This document shows, in pieces, positions 23,306-33,273 of a stretch of DNA of 64,000 nt. The position numbers and the translations under genes were made by a program. This stretch comes from Marinobacter salsuginis (GTDB taxonomy: Bacteria > Pseudomonadota > Gammaproteobacteria > Pseudomonadales > Oleiphilaceae), in assembly GCF_009617755.1 (NCBI RefSeq), contig NZ_BGZH01000002.1, positions 248,001-312,000 on the forward strand, read 5' to 3'. The notes beneath the pieces were generated by a model. It was given only the letters and a program-made list of their open reading frames with translations, did not search any database and was not told the origin of the DNA. How positions within the stretch are numbered: position 1 is the first letter of the stretch; every line of letters begins with the position of its first letter.

Positions 23306-24670
23306 CTAGACTGTGTGCAGGTACCAGAGATACTCAAGATCCGAGATGGTCATCTCGAACTCATTCAGCTCATGCTCCTTGCAGGCCACGAACACGTCCA
23401 GAAACTCCCGACCGAGATAGTCAGCCATGACTCTGGATTGGCCCAGCTCCCGCAAGGCATCCCGCAGGTTATTCACCAATGAGGCCTCGTGCTGTTCATG
23501 GGCATTACCCACGGTGACCGGCGGTGGTTCGATCCGGTTGGAGATACCGTAATGCATGCCCGCCAGCACGGCTGCCATCAGCAGGTACGGGTTGGCATCG
23601 GCGCCGGCCACACGGTGTTCAATTCGAAGAGCTTCAGGATCACCGCCCGGCAAACGCAGTGACGCAGTCCGATTATCCACGCCCCAGGTAGCCGCACTGG
23701 GCACATAGTACTCCGGGCTGAACCGTCGGTAGGAATTGATGTTCGGGCAGAACAACGCCATGGCATCGTTCATGGTGGCCACCAACCCGCCCACGGCCCA
23801 GCGCAGCATGTCGTTTGGCTGCTCGGCGTCGCCGGCGAATACGTTGCGGCCCTCACTATCCACCAGGCTCACGTGCAGGTGCATGCCACTGCCGGCCTGG
23901 TTGTGATACGGCTTGGCCATGAAGGTGGTGTCCATTTCATGGTCGTAGGCCATGTTCTTGATCAGGCGCTTGAGCAGGGTGGCGTGGTCGCAGGCTTGCA
24001 CGGCGTCATCCACGTAATGCAGGTTGACTTCAAACTGGCCGGGCGCCGATTCGGCCACCAGCGCATCCGCCGGCAGCTCCTGCTCGTGGGCGGCATCCAG
24101 CACGTCCGCCAGGAATTCCGCGTACTCGTCCAGATCATCAATGGAGTAGGCCTGGGTGCCCGCCGGGCGTTTACCCGAAAGCGGCGATTTCGGCGGCTGC
24201 GGGCGACCGGAGAGGTTCTCCTGGTCGATCAGGTAAAACTCCAGCTCAAAGGCAGCCACCGGGGTCAGCCCCAATTCCTCAAACCGCTTAATAATGTTCT
24301 GCAATACCACCCGCGGGTCGGCGAAAAACGGTGTCTCACGGTCCAGCTCATACATGGTCAGCAGCAGTTGCGCGGTGGGCCGCTTCTGCCAGGGCTCCAT
24401 GGTGAGGGTGTTCTCAATAGGCAGGCAGACGCGATCTGCCTCGCCGATGTCGAGCCCCAGACCGGTTTCCTCCACCGTGGTGCCCTGGATGTTCAGGGCA
24501 AAGATGGAAGCCGGCATGGCCACGCCACGCTCAAATACTTTTGCCAGCGCAGACGGATCCACCCGCTTGCCGCGAACAATGCCATTGATATCCGGGATGA
24601 GCAGATCAACAAACTGCAGTTCGGGGTGTGCCAGAAGGAACGAGTCGGCACTCGTAGAACCAGAAGCCAT
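23306..24670 (-). CDS. puuA: gamma-glutamylputrescine synthetase (glutamine synthetase family)
   Basis: A 454-residue GS-III-like/PuuA-type ligase. The N-terminal beta-grasp part has FVDLLIPDINGIVRGKRV. The catalytic domain has ELEFYLID, GQFEVNLHY, NQAGSGMHLHVSLVD and RIEHRVAGADANPYL. It joins glutamate to putrescine with ATP as the first step of putrescine use. I place the start at MASGSTSADS (24670), six codons after a weaker start, with GGAAGG upstream. It is divergent from potF across 345 bases. Confidence 0.9.
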   Translation of the reverse strand: MASGSTSADSFLLAHPELQFVDLLIPDINGIVRGKRVDPSALAKVFERGVAMPASIFALNIQGTTVEETGLGLDIGEADRVCLPIENTLTMEPWQKRPTAQLLLTMYELDRETPFFADPRVVLQNIIKRFEELGLTPVAAFELEFYLIDQENLSGRPQPPKSPLSGKRPAGTQAYSIDDLDEYAEFLADVLDAAHEQELPADALVAESAPGQFEVNLHYVDDAVQACDHATLLKRLIKNMAYDHEMDTTFMAKPYHNQAGSGMHLHVSLVDSEGRNVFAGDAEQPNDMLRWAVGGLVATMNDAMALFCPNINSYRRFSPEYYVPSAATWGVDNRTASLRLPGGDPEALRIEHRVAGADANPYLLMAAVLAGMHYGISNRIEPPPVTVGNAHEQHEASLVNNLRDALRELGQSRVMADYLGREFLDVFVACKEHELNEFEMTISDLEYLWYLHTV

Positions 24671-25015
24671 AGGGAACGCCTTCCACAACGCAAACAGGCC
24701 TGGTGCCGAGGAGCCGGCGCAGGAGTTTCAACACTCCTTTATCCCGGTTTCCGGGGTGTTTGGCAAGATAGGGACATACCACAAATCCCGGAGTTAAATT
24801 TTTATAGCGCAACCCGGAATCTCATGATACATATCGCGAGAATTCGGCGGATTCCCAACCGCCGTTTCCAGGACAAGCCTTAAAGGAGTCAAAAGGCGGC
24901 GACGGGTTCCGTCCGGGACAACAGCCAACTGCGGCCACCCTCAGCAGACCTGCACAACACTGCGTGCGTCCTGCACGTTTTGTATTAATCCCTTTTGAGT
25001 GAGGGACATCATCCA
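24671..25015. promoter_or_regulatory. 345-base divergent control region of puuA and potF
   Basis: No gene is apparent. AGGAGT...ACACTCCT (about 24720-24742) is a short hairpin in the puuA leader. An AT-rich stretch, TTAAATTTTTATAGCG, at about 24795-24811 could hold a promoter. GAGGG just before 25016 is the potF ribosome site. Putrescine genes here are probably co-regulated from this gap, but I could not identify the regulator or its site. Confidence 0.45.
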
Positions 25016-26122
25016 ATGTTGAAGTTGTGTAAGCCACAGGCGCTGGCCGCCTCTGTTGCGTTGTCTCTGTGTGCCTCCTCCGCTTTTGCAGCCGAGGAAG
25101 TGCGCGTCTACAACTGGTCCGACTACATCGCCGAGGACACCCTGGCGAAGTTCACGGAAGAAACCGGCATCAAGGTGATCTACGACGTTTACGACAGTAA
25201 CGAGATCCTTGAAGCTGCCCTTCTTTCCGGTCGTTCCGGCTATGATCTTGTTGTGCCCTCCAACCACTACGTGGCCAAGCAGATCTCTGCCAACGCGTTC
25301 GTGGCTCTGGACCACAGTAAACTGCCAAACATGAGCAACCTGAACCCGGATCTGATGGACGATCTGGAAAAGGTTGACCCGGGTAGCCAGTTTGCCCTGC
25401 CCTACCTCTGGGGTACCAACGGTTATGGCTATAACGAAGGCCGCATTCAGGAAATCCTGGGCGACAGCGCCCCTACCGATTCCTGGGCCCTGGTATTCGA
25501 TCCGGAAGTCACCGGCAAGCTCGCCGCCGGCGGCTGCGGTATTGCCATGCTGGATTCCGGCGAAGAGATGGTGCGTGCGGCCATGGCCTACATCGGCCTG
25601 GACCCGAACAGCAACAACGCCGACGACATCAAGAAAGGCGGTGAGGTGATCAAGGCCATTCGTCCGAACATCACCTACTTCCATTCGTCCCGCTACATTG
25701 GCGACCTGGCCAACGGTGACCTGTGCGTGGCTGCCGGTTACTCCGGCGACATCCTGCAGGCCGCCGCACGCGCCGAGGAAGCCGAAAATGGCAACTTGAT
25801 CCGCTACACCATTCCCAAAGAAGGCGCGGCGCTGTGGTTCGACATGATGACCATTCCGGCCGGTGCGCCGAACGTGGAGAACGCCCACAAGCTGATGAAC
25901 TTCCTGATGCGCCCGGAAATCATCGCCGATGTGACTAACTACGTGTGGTACGCCAACCCGAACAAGCCGGCCAACGAGTTTGTTGATCCGGAGATTCTGA
26001 GCGATACCAGCATCTACCCCACAGACGAAGTGATGAAGAAGCTGTACATCATGGAAGGCCGGCCTCAGGACGCCCAGCGTCTGATGACCCGCACTTGGAC
26101 CAACGTGAAGTCTGGTCGTTAA
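25016..26122 (+). CDS. potF: putrescine ABC transporter substrate-binding protein (PotF/SpuD-like)
   Basis: A 368-residue periplasmic protein with a signal peptide ending near SSAFA. The mature start EEVRVYNWSDYIAEDTLAKF and the later YDLVVPSNHYVAKQ, GTNGYGYN and AAGYSGDILQA are typical of PotF/SpuD polyamine receptors. It should bind putrescine and hand it to the PotHI channel. The ATG at 25016 with GAGGG upstream is used. It begins a four-gene potFGHI transporter operon. Confidence 0.92.
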   Translation: MLKLCKPQALAASVALSLCASSAFAAEEVRVYNWSDYIAEDTLAKFTEETGIKVIYDVYDSNEILEAALLSGRSGYDLVVPSNHYVAKQISANAFVALDHSKLPNMSNLNPDLMDDLEKVDPGSQFALPYLWGTNGYGYNEGRIQEILGDSAPTDSWALVFDPEVTGKLAAGGCGIAMLDSGEEMVRAAMAYIGLDPNSNNADDIKKGGEVIKAIRPNITYFHSSRYIGDLANGDLCVAAGYSGDILQAAARAEEAENGNLIRYTIPKEGAALWFDMMTIPAGAPNVENAHKLMNFLMRPEIIADVTNYVWYANPNKPANEFVDPEILSDTSIYPTDEVMKKLYIMEGRPQDAQRLMTRTWTNVKSGR

Positions 26123-26125
26123 GCG

Positions 26126-27244
26126 GTGGAAAACGGCAACAACACCTCCGCGCAAGCGGAGGTGTTACTCAGCATTCGGGGCATTTCCAAAAGCTTTGAT
26201 GGCACGCTGGCCGTAGACAACGTCAATCTGGACATCCACAAGGGCGAGATCTTTGCCCTTCTGGGTGGCTCGGGTTCCGGCAAGTCCACGCTGCTGCGCA
26301 TGCTCGCAGGTTTTGAAACGCCCAACGCCGGCACCATCATGCTCGACGGCCAGGACGTTACGGCTCTGCCCCCGTTCCTGCGCCCGACTAACATGATGTT
26401 CCAGTCCTATGCCCTGTTCCCCCACATGACGGTGGAGCAGAACATTGCCATGGGTCTGAAACAGGACAAGCTGCCGAAAAGCGAAATTCGCGACCGTGTG
26501 GCGGCCATGCTGAAGCTGGTCAAGATGGAACCCTATGCCCGGCGCAAACCCCAGCAGCTTTCCGGTGGACAGCAACAACGGGTTGCCCTGGCCCGCTCAC
26601 TGGCCAAACGTCCCAAGCTGCTGTTGCTGGACGAGCCCATGGGTGCCCTGGACAAGAAGCTGCGTACCGAAATGCAGCTGGAACTGGTGGAAATTCTGGA
26701 AAATGTTGGCGCCACCTGCCTGATGGTGACCCACGACCAGGAAGAAGCCATGACCATGGCCAGCCGTATTGCGATCATGGCCCAGGGCCGGATTGCCCAG
26801 ATCGGCTCGCCCATCGATATCTACGAGAGCCCGAACAGCCGCATGACGGCAGAGTTCATCGGCTCGGTGAACATTTTCGAGGCGCACATCCGCGAAGACG
26901 AGGCCGACAGCATCACGCTGACCAGCACCCTGCTGGATGCGCCGGTGTTCATCGACCGTGGCGTAACCACGCCAGCGGAAACCACCGAAACCCTGATCGC
27001 CCTGCGTCCGGAGAAGATCTATCTGACCGCCGACAAACCGGACGGCGAGCACAACTGGAGCTGCGGTACGGTGGACAACATTGCCTACCTGGGCGACATC
27101 ACGTCCTACTACGTGAAGCTGGCCAGCGGCAAACGGGTGCAGGCGACCATGGCGAACGTCGAACGTCGTGGTGAGCGGCCAACCTGGGGCGACAGGGTAT
27201 TCGTATCCTGGGAAGCCTCCAGCCCCATCCTGCTCTGGAACTGA
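26126..27244 (+). CDS. potG: putrescine ABC transporter ATP-binding protein
   Basis: A 372-residue ATPase: Walker A LGGSGSGKST, Q-loop MMFQSYALFPH, signature LSGGQQQRVALARSLA, Walker B LLLLDEPMGALD, and a C-terminal TOBE/regulatory domain (LIALRPEKIYL). The start is GTG, three bases after the potF stop. Order and spacing match potFGHI. Confidence 0.92.
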   Translation: MENGNNTSAQAEVLLSIRGISKSFDGTLAVDNVNLDIHKGEIFALLGGSGSGKSTLLRMLAGFETPNAGTIMLDGQDVTALPPFLRPTNMMFQSYALFPHMTVEQNIAMGLKQDKLPKSEIRDRVAAMLKLVKMEPYARRKPQQLSGGQQQRVALARSLAKRPKLLLLDEPMGALDKKLRTEMQLELVEILENVGATCLMVTHDQEEAMTMASRIAIMAQGRIAQIGSPIDIYESPNSRMTAEFIGSVNIFEAHIREDEADSITLTSTLLDAPVFIDRGVTTPAETTETLIALRPEKIYLTADKPDGEHNWSCGTVDNIAYLGDITSYYVKLASGKRVQATMANVERRGERPTWGDRVFVSWEASSPILLWN

Positions 27245-27248
27245 GCCG

Positions 27249-28178
27249 ATGAGACGCAAACTTTTACCCGCCCCTCTGACCGAGCGGGTGCGTGCAGTCC
27301 TTTTCAATCGGCGGGTGGTGTTCGGTATCCCGTTCCTGTGGCTGCTGCTGTTCTTCCTCCTGCCGTTTGCGCTGGTGCTGAAGATCAGCCTGACCTCGGC
27401 GGTGATGGCCATTCCCCCTTACGAGCCCGTATTCCGGTGGGTGGACAACACCTTCTCGGTGGTGGTGAATATCGGGAACTACCTGTTCCTGCTGTCCGAC
27501 AGCCTGTATTTCGCGGCCTACTGGGGATCGGTGAAAACCGCCTTCCTGGCCACCGTCGTGTGCCTGCTGATTGGCTACCCGATGGCGTACGCCATGGCGA
27601 GGGCGCCCAAGCACTGGCAACTGGTGTTGCTGTTGATGGTGATGCTGCCCTCCTGGACCTCGTTCCTGATCCGGGTCTATGCCTGGATGGGCATCCTCGG
27701 CAATCAGGGGCTGCTGAACAGTTTCCTGATGTGGCTGGGTTTGATTGACCAGCCCCTCAAGATGCTGAACACCAACTTCGCAGTGGTGCTGGGCATCGTC
27801 TACGCCTACCTGCCGTTCATGGTGCTGCCCATCTACACCAATCTGGTGAAGCTGGATGTGCGCCTGCTGGAAGCAGCCTCAGACCTCGGTTGCCGAAGCC
27901 TGACCACCTTCTGGGCCATCACCCTGCCGCTCTCAAAGGCCGGCATCCTCGCCGGCTCGATGCTGGTGTTTATTCCCGCGGTGGGCGAGTTCGTGATTCC
28001 GGAGCTGCTCGGCGGGCCGGACACGCTGATGATCGGCAAGGTGTTGTGGGAGGAGTTCTTCAACAACCGCGACTGGCCGGTGGCGTCTGCCCTCGCGATC
28101 GTGATGCTGTTGTTACTGCTGGTGCCGATTGTGCTGTTCCATCGGTTCCAGGCCCGGGAGATGGAAAAGCATGGTTAA
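27249..28178 (+). CDS. potH: putrescine ABC transporter permease (PotH-like)
   Basis: A 309-residue inner-membrane permease with six predicted helices and the cytoplasmic EAA loop EAASDLGCRSLTTFWAITLP. The start MRRKLLP at 27249 lies just after the potG stop; the longer frame runs back into potG and is rejected. It pairs with PotI. Confidence 0.9.
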   Translation: MRRKLLPAPLTERVRAVLFNRRVVFGIPFLWLLLFFLLPFALVLKISLTSAVMAIPPYEPVFRWVDNTFSVVVNIGNYLFLLSDSLYFAAYWGSVKTAFLATVVCLLIGYPMAYAMARAPKHWQLVLLLMVMLPSWTSFLIRVYAWMGILGNQGLLNSFLMWLGLIDQPLKMLNTNFAVVLGIVYAYLPFMVLPIYTNLVKLDVRLLEAASDLGCRSLTTFWAITLPLSKAGILAGSMLVFIPAVGEFVIPELLGGPDTLMIGKVLWEEFFNNRDWPVASALAIVMLLLLLVPIVLFHRFQAREMEKHG

Positions 28179-28998
28179 GTCACGCTCGTTCAGTTTCTCA
28201 AAGGTCATGCTGATTCTGGGCCTGCTGTTCCTGTACCTGCCGATGTTCGTGCTGATCGTGTATTCGTTCAATGCGTCCCGGCTGGTATCGGTTTGGGCCG
28301 GATTTTCCACCCATTGGTACGGCGAGCTGTTCCGGGATGAGCAGATTCTGTCGGCGGTTTGGATGAGCCTGCGGATTGCCTTCTACTCCGCCAGCATGGC
28401 GGTGTGCCTGGGCACGCTGTGTGCGTTTGTGATTACCCGGTTCAAGAAGATGCGCGGGCGCACGCTGCTGTCCAGCATGATTACCGCGCCGCTGGTTATG
28501 CCCGAGGTCATAACCGGCCTGTCACTGTTGCTGCTGTTCGTGCAGATGGCCCAGACCATTGGCTGGCCGGTTGACCGCGGCATGGCAACCATCTGGATTG
28601 CCCACACCACCTTCTGCAGTGCCTATGTGGCGGTGGTGGTATCGGCGCGGTTGCAGGAAGTGGATCGCTCCATAGAGGAGGCGGCCATGGACCTGGGTTG
28701 TACGCCCCTGAAGACCTTCTTCGTGATCACCCTGCCGGTGATTGCTCCGGCGCTGGTGTCCGGCTGGCTGCTGGCATTCACACTGTCCCTGGACGACCTG
28801 GTGATTGCCAGCTTCGTGTCCGGGCCAGGGGCGACCACGCTGCCGATGGTGGTGTTTTCATCCGTGCGGATGGGGGTTTCGCCGAAGATCAACGCGCTGG
28901 CCACCCTGATCATTCTGGCAGTCTCGCTGATTGCGTTCATTGCCTGGTACCTGATGCGTCGGGCGGAACGGAAGCGGTTGCAGACTCCGGACGCCTAG
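28171..28998 (+). CDS. potI: putrescine ABC transporter permease (PotI-like)
   Basis: A 275-residue permease with six predicted helices and the EAA loop EEAAMDLGCTPLKTFFVITL. The ATG at 28171 overlaps the end of potH by eight bases, which fits translational coupling. It closes the potFGHI operon and is convergent with a LysR gene; no strong terminator is seen in the 9-base gap. Confidence 0.9.
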   Translation: MVKSRSFSFSKVMLILGLLFLYLPMFVLIVYSFNASRLVSVWAGFSTHWYGELFRDEQILSAVWMSLRIAFYSASMAVCLGTLCAFVITRFKKMRGRTLLSSMITAPLVMPEVITGLSLLLLFVQMAQTIGWPVDRGMATIWIAHTTFCSAYVAVVVSARLQEVDRSIEEAAMDLGCTPLKTFFVITLPVIAPALVSGWLLAFTLSLDDLVIASFVSGPGATTLPMVVFSSVRMGVSPKINALATLIILAVSLIAFIAWYLMRRAERKRLQTPDA

Positions 28999-29007
28999 CC
29001 CACCGCT

Positions 29008-29898
29008 TTAGAGCGCATCGGGAAAGGCGGAGACAAGGTAATCCACCAGCGCCCGGACTTTGGGCGTCACGAACTTGCGGGTGGGATAGACGGCGTAAAC
29101 GCCAAGTTCGGTGGAGCGATAGTCAGGCATCAGCTCCACCAGCCGCCCGGCTTCCAGGTCTTTGTGTACCAGAAAACCGGGCTGCAGCACGATGCCCTGC
29201 CCGGCCACGGCAGCGGCGCAGCAGGTTTCACCGTTGTTGGCATACATCCATGGCCGGACCCGCACACTGGTCTTGCCGTCCGGGCCCTCAAAGGGCCAGT
29301 CATTGCCCGTGGTGAAGTTGCTGTAGCCGATGACCCTGTGGCTCGCCAGATCATCCGGTTTGACGGGGAAGCCATGGGTGGCAACGTAATCCGGCGAGGC
29401 GCAGGCTATTAACCGGGTGGAGGTAATCCTTCGGCTGACCAGTGTAGAGCTTTGCAGGGTGGCAATCCGAATGGCCAGATCAAAGCCTTCCTCGACGATG
29501 TCCACCAGCCGGTCCGAGAGGTCGATCGACAACTCCACGTCCGGATAGCGGGCGTGAAATTTTCCCCACAAAGGTGCCAGGTGGCTGATTCCGAAACTGA
29601 CCGGCGCATTCACCCTTAATGTGCCCCTTGCGACATCATTACGGGCGGTAATTTCTGCTTCGGCCTCCTCAACCCCGGCCAATAATTCCCGGCACCGGAC
29701 ATAGAACACCTCGCCCTCCCCCGTGAGAGACAGGCGGCGGGTGGTCCGCTGCAACAACCGAACCCCGAGACGGCTTTCCAGTTCGCTGACATAGCGCGAG
29801 ACAGCGGCCTTGGACATTCCCAGATTCTCTGATGCAGCGACGAAGCTGCCGGCCTCAACCACGTTGCAGAACGTCTGCATCTCCAACAGTCGATCCAT
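29008..29898 (-). CDS. LysR-family regulator (CrgA/PtxR-like branch)
   Basis: A 296-residue regulator: N-terminal helix-turn-helix GSFVAASENLGMSKAAVSRY followed by LESRLGVRLLQRTTRRLSLT, then the effector domain with VELSIDLSDRLVDIVEEGFD, typical of this LysR branch. It is divergent from doxX (104 bases), and LysR-DoxX-dioxygenase clusters are common in proteobacteria, so control of the two downstream genes is likely. Confidence 0.88.
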   Translation of the reverse strand: MDRLLEMQTFCNVVEAGSFVAASENLGMSKAAVSRYVSELESRLGVRLLQRTTRRLSLTGEGEVFYVRCRELLAGVEEAEAEITARNDVARGTLRVNAPVSFGISHLAPLWGKFHARYPDVELSIDLSDRLVDIVEEGFDLAIRIATLQSSTLVSRRITSTRLIACASPDYVATHGFPVKPDDLASHRVIGYSNFTTGNDWPFEGPDGKTSVRVRPWMYANNGETCCAAAVAGQGIVLQPGFLVHKDLEAGRLVELMPDYRSTELGVYAVYPTRKFVTPKVRALVDYLVSAFPDAL

Positions 29899-30002
29899 TG
29901 TCTCAAATTCCGGAACAGTTAATTCAATAAAGCCATGTTTATCCCGTTTATTGATATTTGTAAAGTTCTCCCACGGTCAAAACACACCCAAGGAGATTCA
30001 TC

Positions 30003-30443
30003 ATGAACAACGCATTCCTGAACAAACTGATCAGCACTGACGCAGGCTGGGGCGCATTGGCCCTCCGGATTCCCGTCGGTATCATTTTCGCCGCTCACGG
30101 CGCCCAGAAACTGTTTGGCTGGTTCGGCGGCTACGGCCTGGAAGGCACGGGGCAATGGATGGATTCCATCGGGCTGAGCCCGGGCTACCTGATGGCCCTG
30201 TTGGCCGGTGGCGCGGAATTCTTCGGCGGCCTGGCACTGATCATCGGCCTGCTGGTTCGCCCTGCCAGCGCGGTACTTGCATTTGCCATGCTGGTCGCCA
30301 TTTTCAGCGTTCATATCGGCAACGGCCTGTTCATGAGTAACAATGGCTACGAGTTTGGCCTGGCCTTGCTGGCCGTGTCGGTGTCCCTGGTATTCAGCGG
30401 CGCAGGCCGCGCGTCCATTGATCGCGCGATTGCAGCCCGATAA
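30003..30443 (+). CDS. DoxX-family membrane protein
   Basis: A 146-residue four-helix inner-membrane protein. ALRIPVGIIFAAHGAQKLFG and GGAEFFGGLALIIGLLVRP are DoxX hallmarks. The family is linked to redox or quinone-related functions, but the role is not settled. AAGGAG precedes the ATG. It is followed after 24 bases by a LigB-type dioxygenase and is probably controlled by the divergent LysR gene. Confidence 0.85.
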   Translation: MNNAFLNKLISTDAGWGALALRIPVGIIFAAHGAQKLFGWFGGYGLEGTGQWMDSIGLSPGYLMALLAGGAEFFGGLALIIGLLVRPASAVLAFAMLVAIFSVHIGNGLFMSNNGYEFGLALLAVSVSLVFSGAGRASIDRAIAAR

Positions 30444-30467
30444 CCACCGCAACCCGGAGGAGCAATC

Positions 30468-31241
30468 ATGAGTCTGTTTGTTTCCCACGGCGCTCCCACC
30501 TTCGCACTGGAGCCGGGCCTCGCTGGCCCGGCCCTGACGGAGCTGGGCAAACGCCTTACCAGGCCCGAAGCTGTGCTGGTGGTGTCACCCCACTGGATGA
30601 CGCCGGAAGTCCGGGTGGGCGTTTCCGGAACGCCCGAGACCATTCATGATTTTCGCGGCTTCCCATCCGAACTGTATGAACTTGAATATCCGGCATCCGG
30701 GCATCCGGAACTGGCCCATACCACCCTCGCCTTGCTTGAGGCAGGAGGCTGGAAGGCACGAGCTGACGAAAAGCGGGGCCTGGATCACGGGGCCTGGGTT
30801 CCCCTGATGCACCTTTTCCCCGATCACTCGGTTCCGGTGTTTCAGGTTTCAATGCCTGCCAATCTTGACCCTGCCTCGGCCTGGCAGCTGGGCCAGACCC
30901 TGCAGCCACTCGAGCATGAGGGTGTGCTTGTTGTCGGGTCGGGGAGCCTTACCCACAACCTGTATGAGGTTCGCTGGGGGGACGAGAACGCCTCTGGCTA
31001 TGCTCGGGAGTTCACGGATTGGGTTCGCGCAAAGGTCACGGCAGGCGACCACCAACAATTGATTGCGACGCTGGAGAAAGCGCCCCATGCACAACGTGCG
31101 CACCCCACCACAGAGCACTTCCTGCCTCTGTTGGTGGCGGCCGGTGCGGCCGGGGAACAGCAACCCGGCGTGCTGATTGATGGCGGGATCGAACACGGCG
31201 TTCTGGCCATGGATGCCTTTGTTTTCAGGCATCCGGCCTGA
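30468..31241 (+). CDS. LigB-type extradiol dioxygenase (DODA/YgiD family)
   Basis: A 257-residue class III extradiol dioxygenase fold. Metal or catalytic positions are seen in FVSHGAPTF, SPHWMT, LDHGAWVPL and GSGSLTHNL. YgiD-type members open catechol rings such as DOPA; the true substrate is not known. CGGAGGAG is the ribosome site. It is second in an operon with DoxX and is followed by a terminator. Confidence 0.85.
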   Translation: MSLFVSHGAPTFALEPGLAGPALTELGKRLTRPEAVLVVSPHWMTPEVRVGVSGTPETIHDFRGFPSELYELEYPASGHPELAHTTLALLEAGGWKARADEKRGLDHGAWVPLMHLFPDHSVPVFQVSMPANLDPASAWQLGQTLQPLEHEGVLVVGSGSLTHNLYEVRWGDENASGYAREFTDWVRAKVTAGDHQQLIATLEKAPHAQRAHPTTEHFLPLLVAAGAAGEQQPGVLIDGGIEHGVLAMDAFVFRHPA

Positions 31242-31273
31242 AGCCGTGACAATCATCCAACCCCGGGCAATGC

Positions 31274-31304
31274 AAAAGGGCCACCCCCAGAGGTGGCCCT
31301 TTTG
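31274..31304. terminator. bidirectional terminator between dioxygenase and livM
   Basis: AAAAGGGCCACC (31274-31285) and GGTGGCCCTTTT (31292-31303) form a 12-pair stem with A tract before and T tract after, so it can serve both converging transcripts. Confidence 0.9.
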
Positions 31305-31325
31305 GTTGTCAGGGAAAAAAGTGCG

Positions 31326-32321
31326 TCAGCCCAGATTCTTTTTCACGAACTTCTGGATCTCGCCCACGATACCGCTTCGGAAAGCCAGAACCGTGATCAC
31401 GAAGATGCCTCCAAGAATCGGATCTACCCAATCCCGTAAGGGACCCTGGGAAAGGTTGTACTCGATATTCACCACGAAGGTTGCACCCACCACCGGGCCC
31501 AGAAGGGTGCCCATACCGCCGACCAGGGTCATCAGGATGACCTCGCCCGACATATGCCAGTGCGCATCGTTCAGGGAAGCGAGCTGGAACACGACGGATT
31601 TCATGGAACCTGCAAGACCGGCCAGCGCTGCGGAAATCACGAATGCCAGCACCTTGTAACGATCCACGTTATAGCCAAGCGATACAGCGCGGGGCTCGTT
31701 CTGTTTGATGGCCTTCAATACCTGACCGTACGGACTACTGACAATGCGCTGTACCAGCAGATAGCAGGCGATAAACACCGCTAGCACGAAATAGTACATG
31801 TTAAGGTTATCCTCGAGATTGATGAATCCCAGCAGCTCACCCCGGGGGATACCGTGCATACCATCTTCGCCGCCCGTGAACTCGGACTGGACGAAGAAGA
31901 AGAAAACCAGCTGCGCCAGGGCCAGGGTAACCATGGCGAAATAGATGCCCTGCCGACGAATCGACAACAAGGCAAAGCCAGTGCCCAGAACCGTGGCCGC
32001 CAGGGTGCCGGCGATGATCCCCATCTCCGTGGTAAGCCCGGAGTAATTGCTGAGCAGGTAACCGGTGGTATAGCCACCCGTGGCCAGGAAGGCCGCATGA
32101 CCGAATGACAGCAGGCCGGTGAACCCGAACAGGAGGTTGAAGGCAACCGCAAACAGCGCGAAGCACAGGATTTTCATCAGGAAGACCGGGTAAATCACAA
32201 ACGGCGCAGCGAGCAGGATAAGCAGCAGCACGCCGTTGAGCATCATTTTCTTGCGATCCTGGTTGGCCTGTTCCTGAACGATAGACTTGTGAATATCGGC
32301 GGAATTGACTGGCTGATTCAT
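31326..32321 (-). CDS. livM: HAAT ABC transporter permease (LivM-like)
   Basis: A 331-residue inner-membrane permease with about ten hydrophobic segments. FNLLFGFTGLLSFGHAAFLATGGY and the loop KAIKQNEPRAVSLGYNVDRYK are LivM hallmarks. It works with LivH, the LivG/LivF ATPases and the binding protein encoded in the same block. The substrate may be an amino acid, amide or carboxylic acid. It is the last gene of the block, two bases after livH. Confidence 0.9.
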   Translation of the reverse strand: MNQPVNSADIHKSIVQEQANQDRKKMMLNGVLLLILLAAPFVIYPVFLMKILCFALFAVAFNLLFGFTGLLSFGHAAFLATGGYTTGYLLSNYSGLTTEMGIIAGTLAATVLGTGFALLSIRRQGIYFAMVTLALAQLVFFFFVQSEFTGGEDGMHGIPRGELLGFINLEDNLNMYYFVLAVFIACYLLVQRIVSSPYGQVLKAIKQNEPRAVSLGYNVDRYKVLAFVISAALAGLAGSMKSVVFQLASLNDAHWHMSGEVILMTLVGGMGTLLGPVVGATFVVNIEYNLSQGPLRDWVDPILGGIFVITVLAFRSGIVGEIQKFVKKNLG

Positions 32322-32323
32322 GT

Positions 32324-33211
32324 TTATGCCTCCTTACCGAACAAGCCACTGGGACGGAACATCAGAACCAGAACCATGACCAGGAAGATGACCGCCGAGG
32401 AAGCCGGCGGGTAGAAGGTTTTGGTGAGGCCTTCAATAACACCCATGAGAATACCGGTGATGATAGCGCCGCCAATGGAACCCATACCCCCGATAACCAC
32501 AACCGCAAAGACCGTAATCAGGGTGGCAGACCCCATGACAGGGGTCACCGAGTAAATCGGCGCGGCCAGGACGCCGGCAAACGCTGCCAGCGCCACACCA
32601 AAGCCGTAAGTCAGGCTGATCAGGAGGGGCACGTTGATACCAAAACCCTGCATAAGCTGGGAATCCTCGGTACCGGCCCGCAGGTAGGCACCCAGCTTGG
32701 TTTTTTCAATCACAAACCAGGTTCCGAAGCACACGACCAGTGCCGCAACGATAACCCAGGCCCGGTAATACGGCATGAACATAAAGCCGAGATTCACACC
32801 GCCTTTGAACATGTCGGGCATGGTGTAGCGAAGGCCCGACACACCAAACCAGTTCACGAGCACGCCGGTGATGATCAGCGCCACACCGAAAGTCAGGAGC
32901 AGGCTGTAAATATGATCTTGCCCCGCGATGCGGCGCAGCAGGAAATACTCTATGACGACGCCGAAAGCGCCGACCAGCAGGGGGGCCAGCAGGAGCGCGA
33001 CCCAGTAATTAACGCCCAGATAGTCAAACATCAGGACGGTGGTCATGGCGCCAAGCATGTACATGGCACCATGGGCGAAGTTGATGATCTTCAGCAAACC
33101 GAAGATGACCGCGAGCCCAAGGCTCAGAAGGGCGTAAAAGGCGCCATTGATGATTCCGATCAGGAGCTGGCCGGAGAGCACAGCTACAGGGACGCCGAAA
33201 ATCATGGACAT
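32324..33211 (-). CDS. livH: HAAT ABC transporter permease (LivH-like)
   Basis: A 295-residue permease. LLIGIINGAFYALLSLGLAVIFG and NFAHGAMYMLGA match LivH, as does the loop LGAYLRAGTEDSQLMQGFGI. Partner of LivM; the genes are separated by two bases. Confidence 0.9.
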   Translation of the reverse strand: MSMIFGVPVAVLSGQLLIGIINGAFYALLSLGLAVIFGLLKIINFAHGAMYMLGAMTTVLMFDYLGVNYWVALLLAPLLVGAFGVVIEYFLLRRIAGQDHIYSLLLTFGVALIITGVLVNWFGVSGLRYTMPDMFKGGVNLGFMFMPYYRAWVIVAALVVCFGTWFVIEKTKLGAYLRAGTEDSQLMQGFGINVPLLISLTYGFGVALAAFAGVLAAPIYSVTPVMGSATLITVFAVVVIGGMGSIGGAIITGILMGVIEGLTKTFYPPASSAVIFLVMVLVLMFRPSGLFGKEA

Positions 33212-33273
33212 TGGGCTAACTCCAGAAGCAGCACAGGGGTTGGTTGTTGTTCTTACTCAATTCTCTGAGTTGC

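Noticed and set aside
24941..26155. A 404-codon minus-strand open frame.
   Set aside because: It overlaps potF in antisense; no motif, and potF is certain.
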